Assembly (NCBI GenBank): GCA_964604825.1
Contig: CAZSAL010000023.1
Span: 1 to 37,359 of the forward strand
Length of the DNA: 37,359 nt
DNA from: CAZSAL01 sp964604825
Lineage (GTDB): Bacteria > Elusimicrobiota > Elusimicrobia > 2-01-FULL-59-12
Direction: 5' to 3'
The notes below the pieces were generated by a model. The model searched no databases and was not told the origin of the DNA. It saw only the letters and a list, made by a program, of their open reading frames with translations. Position numbers and translations under genes: made by a program. How positions within the stretch are numbered: the first letter of the stretch is position 1; each line of letters opens with the position of its first letter. Positions 7,264-15,200 of the stretch are shown piece after piece.

Positions 7264-8009
7264 ATTTTAAAACTCTAACGTCATTCCCGAAATCAGTAAT
7301 CGGGAATCCATCAAAAAAGGACTCCTTGATGGCTGGATCCCCGCTAACGATCCGCGGGGATGACAGGCTTTGGTGTGTCTTATTCTTGATCTTTTCTCTT
7401 TTAATTTCCCCTTTTGGTCTGTACGCCCAGGGGCTTTTACCGCCCTCAAAGAATAGCCAACCGGCGCAGAACACTCCCCAGCCTTCTTACGTGCTTATCG
7501 GGAACAAAACGCCGGGTCTGCTGCTGGCCACTGATCTGCAGGGAAACCCCCAAAATATTTTTTCATATAAGACTGATTTGGAAATAATTGTGATCGAATT
7601 TTTGTCCGCGCGCTGTCCTTATAACCAGGCGGCCTGGAAAGACCTGAAGAAAATTTACGATGAATATCATGAATGGCATGTCAGTTTTGTAGCAGTCAGC
7701 GCAAACAGTGATGAAACGGCTCAGGAACTGGCCGACGTCATGGCCAAAAACGGCCTCCATTACACGGTAGTTCGCGATGCCTCAGGAGAACTGACAAAGA
7801 CCCTCCATGCTACGGCCACTCCCGAAATGATGATTCTCGACGAGGAAAAACGCCTGCGTTTCCGGGGGGCGATTAACGACGGCATGCTGCACCCTGAGAA
7901 GCGGCCAAATATCCAGTACTTCAGGCGGGCAATAGACGCCGTCATCGGCCACATCGACGCCGTTCCTGATGCCGAACCGGGAGCCTTCATCGGGTGCGCT
8001 ATTCACTAA
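7260..8009 (+). CDS. Secreted redoxin (AhpC/TSA-like) with repeat-derived N-terminus
   Basis: A 249-residue thioredoxin-fold protein whose ATG overlaps the preceding stop (ATGA). Residues about 8-36 come from a palindromic repeat (7279-7364); the signal-peptide core LWCVLFLIFSLLISPFGLYAQG follows. The fold shows IVIEFLSARCPYN with Cys119 as the peroxidatic-type cysteine (CPYN, no second Cys of a CxxC), VSFVAVSAN, a cis-Pro loop TPEMMILD and a C-terminal GCAIH, as in the AhpC/TSA-like thioredoxin family whose members end in GCxIK. It probably handles thiol or peroxide chemistry in the periplasm. The gene belongs to a coupled run with the TPR and amidotransferase genes. Confidence 0.85.
   Translation: MNFKTLTSFPKSVIGNPSKKDSLMAGSPLTIRGDDRLWCVLFLIFSLLISPFGLYAQGLLPPSKNSQPAQNTPQPSYVLIGNKTPGLLLATDLQGNPQNIFSYKTDLEIIVIEFLSARCPYNQAAWKDLKKIYDEYHEWHVSFVAVSANSDETAQELADVMAKNGLHYTVVRDASGELTKTLHATATPEMMILDEEKRLRFRGAINDGMLHPEKRPNIQYFRRAIDAVIGHIDAVPDAEPGAFIGCAIH
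7279..7364. repeat. Two-hairpin palindromic repeat, family A variant, in redoxin gene
   Basis: TTCCCGA (7284-7290) with TCGGGAA (7300-7306), an A-rich middle (ATCCATCAAAAAA), then ATCCCCG (7337-7343) with CGGGGAT (7355-7361). The outer ends TCATTCCC and GGGATGA are themselves inverted repeats. It matches the 5193 copy through the ATCCATCAAAAAA part. Confidence 0.85.
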
Positions 8010-8017
8010 TGTAATCC

Positions 8018-8872
8018 ATGTGCCGGATGTTTGCCGCATTATCCTGCGACCCGCTCGTCCCATCTTATTTCCTGACCGATGCGCCTTATTCGCTGCTGAG
8101 ACAAAGCCGCATCGATCCCAGGCGCAGACAGGCGGACGGCTGGGGAATCGGCTGGTTTGCATATGGAGATCCACAAATTGAGAAAAGTCCTAAACCTGTT
8201 TATTCTGAAATATCGCATTTGAAGCGCGCCGCGCAGAAAGCCTCAGGCAATGCTCTCATTGGCCACGTCCGCTGGGCATCCAATCCCCTCAAGCTGCCAA
8301 AGCACGAACTCCTCGGCTGCGCTCATACGCAGCCCTTTACACACGGCGGATGGATCTTTGCGCACAACGGCACTCTGCTCATCCCGCGTGAGATAGAAAC
8401 CGCACTTGGTCCCTGGAAGAAGTACGTCAAAGGCAAAAACGACAGTGAGATCCTTTTTTACTGGCTGATGAAAACAGCTGTCCCACACCTGCGCCGTGAC
8501 CCGGTAAAAGCGATCCAGGCCGGGATGCATGGCATAGACCTCATCTGGCAGAAATGCCGCAAAAGTTATCCGATTCATAAATTCCCTTACCATGGATTGA
8601 ACTGGGTGCTGACTAATGGCCGTGAACTTTACGCCTTTTGCTTTTGCACGCCTGAAGGGTTCGATAAAAACGGGGCGCTTATCGATAAGAAAAAACCTTA
8701 TTATCAACTGCACATGAAATCGGGCAGAGGCCATGTCATTATCGCATCCGAACCGCTGGACAGGGACGGGGAATGGGAGCCTTTTTCTCACGGCCAGCTC
8801 ATCACTGCGAAACTGGGCGCACATATTGATGTCGCGAAATACCGTGTCCGGTTCTCCGTCGACAAAAATTGA
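8018..8872 (+). CDS. Class II glutamine amidotransferase (YafJ-like)
   Basis: A 284-residue protein of the GATase_2/YafJ family. Cys2 directly follows the initiator Met and becomes the N-terminal nucleophile after Met removal (MCRMF), which fixes the start. Other hallmarks are RQADGWGIGW, IGHVRWASN, FAHNGTL and KNDSEILFYWL. Members release ammonia from glutamine or a gamma-glutamyl compound; the related EgtC acts in ergothioneine synthesis, but no egt gene is visible here. Length fits the family (about 250-290). It lies 8 bases after the redoxin gene, so it is probably the last gene of the operon that starts at 3965. Its stop lies inside the promoter of the next gene. Confidence 0.9.
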   Translation: MCRMFAALSCDPLVPSYFLTDAPYSLLRQSRIDPRRRQADGWGIGWFAYGDPQIEKSPKPVYSEISHLKRAAQKASGNALIGHVRWASNPLKLPKHELLGCAHTQPFTHGGWIFAHNGTLLIPREIETALGPWKKYVKGKNDSEILFYWLMKTAVPHLRRDPVKAIQAGMHGIDLIWQKCRKSYPIHKFPYHGLNWVLTNGRELYAFCFCTPEGFDKNGALIDKKKPYYQLHMKSGRGHVIIASEPLDRDGEWEPFSHGQLITAKLGAHIDVAKYRVRFSVDKN

Positions 8873-8897
8873 CTTTCTTCGATATAAGTTGTTAAAG
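8869..8897 (+). promoter_or_regulatory. Promoter for the HD-GYP gene
   Basis: TTGACT (8869-8874), 17-base spacer, TTAAAG (8892-8897), overlapping the stop codon of the preceding gene. The predicted start is only a few bases before the ATG at 8907, so the leader would be minimal. Confidence 0.45.
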
Positions 8898-8906
8898 TAG
8901 GAATCC

Positions 8907-9926
8907 ATGGCCGCGATTTCCCATGATTTTGCCGGCGCCAAAGTGCTCCTTGTGGAAGACGATCCTCAGGCTGCCGGTACTCTTGAACCTATTCTTATTT
9001 CCAAAGGACTTTCCGTCTCAATCGCCCGCGACGGCGTTGATGCGCTGCAAAAGTTGCGCGGCGCCAAACCGGACATCATCCTTCTTGACATCATCCTTCC
9101 ACGGTTAAACGGAATCGAAGTCTGCCGCCAGATTAAAAACAACGCCGCTACGCGCCTCATTCCCGTCATCATGCTCACGGGAATGAGTGATTTTGATTAT
9201 AAGCTGCAGGCCGTAGAGGCTGGGGCAGATGATTTCCTGAACAAACCTTTCAACACCGTTGAGCTTTTTGCACGGCTGAAGGCGCTGATCCGCAACAAGC
9301 ACTTGAACGAGCAGCTGGATTGCGCTGAAGACGTCCTTTTTACCATGGCGCGCACAATTGAGGCCAAAGACCGCTATACCCAGGGGCACGTGGAACGCGT
9401 GGCGCATCTGGCCGTAGAACTTGGGCTCCAGCTAGGTCTTCCGGAAGAGGACCTGGAAAATCTGCGCAAGGCCGGGATGCTGCACGATATAGGCAAAATC
9501 GGAGTCCCTGACAGCATTTTGAATAAGGAAGGCCCTCTTACTCAGGATGAGTTTCTGATTGTTCGCAAACATCCGGTGGTCGGTGCCCAAATCTGCGAAA
9601 AATTGAAGTCCATGCGCGGCGCAATTCCCATTATCCGCCATCATCATGAAAGAATGGATGGCTCCGGTTATCCGGATCATCTTGCAGGCACGGATATTCC
9701 GCATCTGGCGCGCGTCATGTCTATTGCCGACATCTATGACGCCCTTACCTCAACTCGCGCCTACCGAAAAAGCATGACTCAGAATCAGGCGCTGGACCTC
9801 ATGTGGGAAGAAGCGAATAAAGGCTGGTGGGATAAGGATATCCTTTCCGAATTCACTAAAATGGTTTTGAGCGCTGACAATCAAACCGCCCAGCCGGACT
9901 GCACAGGCATTTCCGCTTCTCTGTAA
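8907..9926 (+). CDS. Response regulator with HD-GYP domain
   Basis: A 339-residue two-domain protein. The receiver (about 11-130) has the acidic pair in VEDD, phospho-acceptor Asp61 in LLDIILP, Thr/Ser in MLTGMSD and Lys113 in NKPF. The HD-GYP domain (about 140-320) has HDIGKIG (His193-Asp194), HHHERMDGSGYP with GYP at 254-256, and IADIYDALTS, so a cyclic-di-GMP phosphodiesterase is expected. This RpfG-like design links a sensor kinase to c-di-GMP breakdown, controlling motility, biofilm or secretion. No cognate kinase is adjacent. It has its own candidate promoter and lies 51 bases before hemA. Confidence 0.95.
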   Translation: MAAISHDFAGAKVLLVEDDPQAAGTLEPILISKGLSVSIARDGVDALQKLRGAKPDIILLDIILPRLNGIEVCRQIKNNAATRLIPVIMLTGMSDFDYKLQAVEAGADDFLNKPFNTVELFARLKALIRNKHLNEQLDCAEDVLFTMARTIEAKDRYTQGHVERVAHLAVELGLQLGLPEEDLENLRKAGMLHDIGKIGVPDSILNKEGPLTQDEFLIVRKHPVVGAQICEKLKSMRGAIPIIRHHHERMDGSGYPDHLAGTDIPHLARVMSIADIYDALTSTRAYRKSMTQNQALDLMWEEANKGWWDKDILSEFTKMVLSADNQTAQPDCTGISASL

Positions 9927-9977
9927 ATTTCTTCAGAATTGATAAGATTTTAGCGACCCGGCTTTTTTATAACCGCC

Positions 9978-11054
9978 ATGTCCCTTCTTGTTATCGGCCT
10001 GAACCACCGGACCGCTCCGATTGATGTTCGTGAACGGATCGCCTTCGCGCATGCTCGTCTGCCTGAAATGCTTGGCCGGATGAGGATCCTTTTTCCCGCA
10101 GCGGAATTTGTTCTCTTATCGACCTGCAACCGTACCGAAGTCTACCTGAATGCCCCTGACCCTCACGCTGCAGAACAAACACTTACGACCTTTCTCAGGG
10201 ACCGCCTTGAAAAACTGCCTGTTCAAACGCATCTATACTGCCGCGAAAACCTCCATGCAGCACATCATTTGTTCCGTGTCGCGTCCGGGCTTGACTCCAT
10301 GGTGATAGGCGAACATGAGATACTGGGACAGGTAAAAAAAGCTTATTTGACCGCGCATGCGGAAGGATACACCGGGAAAATGTTGAATGTTTTATTCCAG
10401 CGCAGCCTGCATGTCGGCAAGCTGGTGAGATCGGAAACCGGCCTGTCGCTTGGTTCCTCATCCGTTGGAAGCATCGCAGTTGCCATGGCTGAGAAAATTT
10501 TCCGAGACCTCCACGCAAGCAGGGTAATGATCATCGGCGCGGGAAAGATTGCCGAAATGACGGCAAAACATCTGCTGGCGCAGAAGGTTTCCTCAGTTCT
10601 GGTAGCAAACCGCACCTACGAACGGGCCTGCGACCTGGCCGCGGAATTCGGCGGGAAAGCCATCCCTTTCGATGAAATCTTGAATCAAATGAATACCGTA
10701 GACATTGTTATTTGTTCAACCACAGCGCCGCATTACATAATCCAGCCGGATCAGGTGCAGGAAATAATGCTGCGCCGGGAAAACCGTTCCCTTTTCTTTA
10801 TCGATATCGCGGTACCGCGCAATGTGCATCCGGAGGTGCAAAAAATCCATAACGCCTTTCTATATAATGTGGACGACCTTCAGGGCATTGTTAACGAGAG
10901 CCTGTCCAGGCGGGCAAAAGAAGTTTCTGCCGCAGAAAAAATTATCGAGGAAGAAACGCTCGAATTTGGCCGCTGGCTGGATGCAGTTAATTCCGGGCAG
11001 GAGCACGCGATGAAACATTATTCCCACCAATCTGCAATTCCCATTTTTTCCTGA
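9978..11054 (+). CDS. hemA: Glutamyl-tRNA reductase lacking the dimerisation domain
   Basis: A 358-residue GluTR, which reduces glutamyl-tRNA(Glu) to glutamate-1-semialdehyde, the first step of C5 tetrapyrrole synthesis. The catalytic domain has GLNHRTAP and catalytic Cys50 in STCNRTE; GLDSMVIGEHEILGQVK follows, then the NADPH domain with GAGKIAEMTAKHL. Typical GluTR has about 420 residues and ends in a helical dimerisation domain (PTI..LR.KAE.IR...). Here, shortly after FGRWLDAV, the chain ends in an unrelated tail of about 20 residues. The hemC ATG overlaps the stop (TGATG), so little room remains for the missing part. It is probably active, but its quaternary state is unclear. Confidence 0.95.
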   Translation: MSLLVIGLNHRTAPIDVRERIAFAHARLPEMLGRMRILFPAAEFVLLSTCNRTEVYLNAPDPHAAEQTLTTFLRDRLEKLPVQTHLYCRENLHAAHHLFRVASGLDSMVIGEHEILGQVKKAYLTAHAEGYTGKMLNVLFQRSLHVGKLVRSETGLSLGSSSVGSIAVAMAEKIFRDLHASRVMIIGAGKIAEMTAKHLLAQKVSSVLVANRTYERACDLAAEFGGKAIPFDEILNQMNTVDIVICSTTAPHYIIQPDQVQEIMLRRENRSLFFIDIAVPRNVHPEVQKIHNAFLYNVDDLQGIVNESLSRRAKEVSAAEKIIEEETLEFGRWLDAVNSGQEHAMKHYSHQSAIPIFS

Positions 11055-12064
11055 TGCGAACCCTCAAAATCGGCACACGGAAAAGCGCCCTTGCCCAGGC
11101 CCAGTCCCGCTGGGTCGCAGAACAAATCCGGAAAACCAACCCGGGGCTCAAAATCGAATTAGTGCTGATCACCACTTCCGGCGATAAGCTACATCCAACA
11201 GAACCCTCACCCGGTCGCCAAACCGTCTGGCGATCGGCCTCTACCCAGAAGGGAGAGGCGACAACTTGTAAATCTCCCTCCCCCATCTGGGGAGAGGGGG
11301 CCGTTACCAAAGGTCTCAAGGCGCTGTTCACAAAAGAACTTGAGGAAGCCCTCCTTGATAAGCGCATCGACTTGGCCGTGCACTCTCTTAAGGATATGGC
11401 TGCTGATTTGCCGGAGGGTTTGATCATCGGCGCCATCCCGGAGCGCGAGGATCATCGTGATGCCTGGCTTTCAAGAAACGGCACTTCTTTTTCACGGCTG
11501 CCGCAAGGTGCCCGTGTAGCCACCGGATCTATCCGCCGTCTGGCTCAGCTGCGGCATCTTCGCCCCGATCTCGAGTTGTTGCCTGTTCGCGGAAATGTAG
11601 ACACCCGGCTTCAGAAATTAGCAGGAAGTAATTTCGACGGCATAATCCTCGCCGCGGCGGGGCTGAAACGGCTGGGGCGGATCAGCGAGGTAACGGAATT
11701 TATTTCAGAGCAAGATATTTTGCCCGCTGTCGGACAGGGCTGTCTCGCCATCGAAGTGCGCGAAAACGACAGTGAACCCCGGGAAATAATTAACGCCGTC
11801 GATCACAAACCTTCGTGCGCTGCGGCGTCGGCGGAGCGGGCCTTCCTTAAAGCTATGGGAGGAAGCTGCCAGACTCCTATTGCCGCGCTGGCGCGTGTTA
11901 TCGGCGCTCAAATTATTCTGGACGGCCTGGTGCTGGCTCCATCCGGCGAACCTTATCTGCGTGAAGCAAAAACCGGAGGTATAGAAGACGCAGAGATGAT
12001 TGGCCGGAAACTTGCCGAGCAGTTATTAGTCCACGGCGGAGATAAAATACTTAATATGAGTTAA
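11054..12064 (+). CDS. hemC: Porphobilinogen deaminase with in-frame repeat insertion
   Basis: A 336-residue hydroxymethylbilane synthase, which polymerises four porphobilinogens. Conserved parts: MRTLKIGTRKSALA, FTKELEEALLDKRIDLAVHSLKDM, RED.RDAWLS, ATGSIRRLAQL, VRGNVDTRLQKL and GGSCQTPI with Cys272 carrying the dipyrromethane cofactor. Usual length is about 305-315. The excess is an insertion at about residues 48-84, between TTSGDK and KGLKALFTKEL, where relatives have about 12 residues (ILDTPLAKVGG-like). It is encoded by a palindromic repeat at 11204-11301. This position is the flexible loop over the active site, disordered in the E. coli enzyme structure, so the protein may tolerate it. 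hemC is coupled to hemA. Confidence 0.95.
   Translation: MRTLKIGTRKSALAQAQSRWVAEQIRKTNPGLKIELVLITTSGDKLHPTEPSPGRQTVWRSASTQKGEATTCKSPSPIWGEGAVTKGLKALFTKELEEALLDKRIDLAVHSLKDMAADLPEGLIIGAIPEREDHRDAWLSRNGTSFSRLPQGARVATGSIRRLAQLRHLRPDLELLPVRGNVDTRLQKLAGSNFDGIILAAAGLKRLGRISEVTEFISEQDILPAVGQGCLAIEVRENDSEPREIINAVDHKPSCAAASAERAFLKAMGGSCQTPIAALARVIGAQIILDGLVLAPSGEPYLREAKTGGIEDAEMIGRKLAEQLLVHGGDKILNMS
11204..11301. repeat. Composite palindromic repeat inside hemC
   Basis: The element starts CCCTCACCC (11204-11212) and ends CTGGGGAGAGGGGG (to about 11300), like the copies at 540-623 and 1384-1460. Nested inside is an inverted repeat CGGTCGCCA...TGGCGATCG (11212-11236), like the GCC/GGC palindrome family. 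Length 98 bases; the hemC frame stays open through it. Confidence 0.85.
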
Positions 12065-12121
12065 AATAAAAAAACTGGAAAGTTGCTCGATTTTCGTTGT
12101 TTTCCCGACGAGCAATAAAAC

Positions 12122-12151
12122 TTGACACATATCTATGGATAGTGGTATCTA
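12122..12151 (+). promoter_or_regulatory. Promoter for nrdJ
   Basis: Perfect TTGACA (12122-12127) and an extended -10 TGG-TATCTA (12143-12151). Two ATCTAT copies 16 bases apart (12131-12136, 12147-12152) flank TATC/GATA half-sites and could bind a regulator such as NrdR, though the NrdR consensus match is poor. The leader of about 60 bases is too short for a cobalamin riboswitch. AAGGAG lies before the ATG. Confidence 0.6.
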
Positions 12152-12218
12152 TTAGAAGTAACACCATCCTTAGTGGCATAAGCCAACGAAAAGCCTCGCA
12201 AAAAGGAGTCGCCTCGAC

Positions 12219-15200
12219 ATGGAACCTCAGCACAAAACCGGCCTGTCCGTCCTGAACCGTTTTACCCCTCACGATAAGGATGTTTTCCAGCTCGTACAGT
12301 GGGAAGCAAAATCTTCTACTATCCGAAACCCTGATGGCTCCGTGGTTTTCGAGATGACCAATATCAAAGTCCCTAAAGGGTGGTCGCAGGTGGCGACCGA
12401 CATCATCGCGCAGAAATATTTCCGCAAAGCCGGCATACCGGCCAAGACTAAAAAAGTTGCTGAAAACGGCATGCCGGAATGGCTGCAGCGTTCGATCCCT
12501 GATCAGGATGAAATGAACCAGTTGCCCGAGAACGTACGCTGGACCGGGGAAAGCGATGCCCGGCAGGTATTCCATCGCCTTGCCGGCTGCTGGACATACT
12601 GGGGCTGGGAACTTGGATATTTCAAAACTGAAACTGATGCGAAAGCCTATTACAACGACATGGCCTGGATGCTGGCCAACCAGATGGCAGCGCCCAATTC
12701 TCCGCAATGGTTTAACACCGGCCTGCACTGGGCCTACGGCATTGAGGGCCCGGCACAGGGCCATTACTATGTCGATGCCGTGACCGGCGAATTGAAACAG
12801 TCCGTAAACGCTTACGAGCACCCTCAGCCGCATGCCTGCTTCATCCAGTCCGTATCCGACGATCTGGTCAACTCCGGAGGCATCATGGACCTCTGGGTGC
12901 GCGAGGCGCGCATTTTCAAGTATGGCTCAGGCACAGGTTCTAATTTTTCCGGCCTTCGCGGCGCAGGGGAGCCGCTTTCCGGCGGCGGAAAATCTTCCGG
13001 CCTCATGTCCTTCCTTAAAATCGGCGACCGTGCCGCGGGCGCCATAAAGTCCGGCGGCACCACCCGCCGCGCCGCAAAAATGATAACGCTCGATCTGGAT
13101 CATCCCGACATCGAAGAATACATCAACTGGAAAACAAAAGAGGAGCAAAAGGTCGCGGCTCTTGTGACCGGCTCAAAACTTTGCCGCAAACATCTTAATG
13201 AGATTCTGAATGCGGTTCATGGATGGCCCGAAGTTACCGAACGCCTGGATCGCAAGAAAAACACCCGCCTTGGTGCGGCTCTGCGTGCGGCGCAGAATGT
13301 GCTCATCCCGCAGAATTACATCGAACGGGTGCTGGAACTGGCGGCGCAGGGCGTAACTGCAATTGACTTCCCGGAATACAACACCGACTGGAATTCGGAG
13401 GCGTATGTCACTGTCGCGGGTCAGAATTCAAATAATTCCGTACGCGTGCCGAACGCCTTCATGGAAGCCCTGCTGAAGGACGGCGAGTGGCCGCTTGTCT
13501 GGCGCACAGAAAAAGCCAGAGCCGCAAAAGAAGGCCGCCAGTCCAAGCCCGCAAAGATGGTCAAGGCCAAGGACCTGTGGGATCAGATCTGCTACGCAGC
13601 CTGGTCCTGTGCCGATCCCGGGATACAGTACGACACGATTATTAACGAATGGCATACATGCCCAGCTGACGGCCGCATCAATGCCTCAAATCCCTGCTCG
13701 GAGTACATGTTCCTTGATGACACAGCCTGTAATCTGGCATCCATCAATCTTCTGAAGTTCTTTGATGTCAGCAGCCAGCAGTTCGACATTGATTCTTACC
13801 GCCATGCGGCCAGGCTCTGGACGATCACGCTGGAAATTTCCGTAGCAATGGCTCAGTTCCCTTCCAAATCCATCGCGGAAAAATCCTATCTATACCGGAC
13901 GCTGGGGTTGGGCTTCGCCAATCTCGGAGCTCTGCTCATGGTGCAGGGCACACCATATGATTCCGACCGCGGCCGTGCTATCGCCGGAGCGCTTACCTGC
14001 ATCATGCACATGAAAGCCTACGCCACTTCGGCGGAAATGGCTTCGGTTGTAGGGCCGTTCCCGGCTTACGAGCGGAATGAAAATGCCATGCTGCGGGTAA
14101 TCCGCAACCATCGCCGTGCCGCTTATGTTACTCCCAAATCCGAATACGAAAGCCTTTCGGTAACGCCCGTGCATATAAACCCTGCGCATTGTCCGCAGGA
14201 CCTGCTTGTCGCTGCGCGCCAGGATGCCGATGAAGCGCTCATGTTTGGGGAAAGATGGGGGTACCGCAACGCGCAGGTTACGGTCATCGCGCCTACAGGA
14301 ACGATCGGCTTGTCCATGGACTGCGACACAACCGGCATCGAGCCGGATTTCGCACTGGTCAAGTTTAAGAAACTGGCCGGCGGCGGATACCTGAAAATCA
14401 TCAACTCTTCCATCCCCCCCGCGTTGAGCGCTCTAGGTTATACCCAGCCTCAGATCGATGATATTATCCGCTACTGCAGAGGCTCAGGCTCCCTTCAGGG
14501 TTGTCCCTGCATTAACGCCGAAACCTTGAAAACTAAGGGGTTCACTGATGACGTAATCTCCAAGATTGAAGCTGCCCTGCCGCAGGCCTTTGAAATAGGG
14601 TTTGCCTTCAACCAATTCACTCTAGGCGAAGACTTCTGCAAGAATACGCTGAAACTCACCGACGAACAACTCAATGACTGGACATTTTCGATCCTAAAGC
14701 ACCTTGGCTATTCACAGGACGAAATAAAAACGGCGAATGAGCACATCTGCGGAACAATGACCGTTGAAGGGGCCCCCCATCTTAAGGTCGAGCATCTTCC
14801 CGTATTTGACTGCGCCAATAAATGCGGGGCAAAAGGCAAACGCTACATCGCTCCCCGCGCCCATCTACGCATGATGGCCGCAGCCCAACCGTTCATTTCC
14901 GGGGCGATTTCAAAAACCATCAACTTCCCGCACCATGCCACAATCCATGAGATTGACGAATCATATGTGGAATCATGGCAGCTTATGCTCAAGGCAATAG
15001 CCATATACCGTGACGGCTCCAAGCTGAGCCAGCCCCTGAACTCCACTTCCGACGCCGGAGAACAAATTACCATCCAGGACCTCTCCGAAGGACCGATCAA
15101 AATCGCGGAAAAAATTATTCACCGCTACATCGCGCGCCGGCGCCGCCTGCCGTACCGCCGCATGGGTTATACCCAGAAAGCCAAAATCGGCGGCCACACC

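Noticed and set aside
5193..7364. Insertion sequences or transposons
   Set aside because: The elements are under 100 bases, encode no transposase, and I see no clear target duplications.
9939..9973. Promoter for hemA (TTGATA and TATAAC)
   Set aside because: The spacer is 23 bases, too long; hemA may be read from the promoter at 8869.
12083..12115. Hairpin TTGCTCG/CGAGCAA as hemC terminator
   Set aside because: The 19-base loop is long and no T-run follows on the plus strand.
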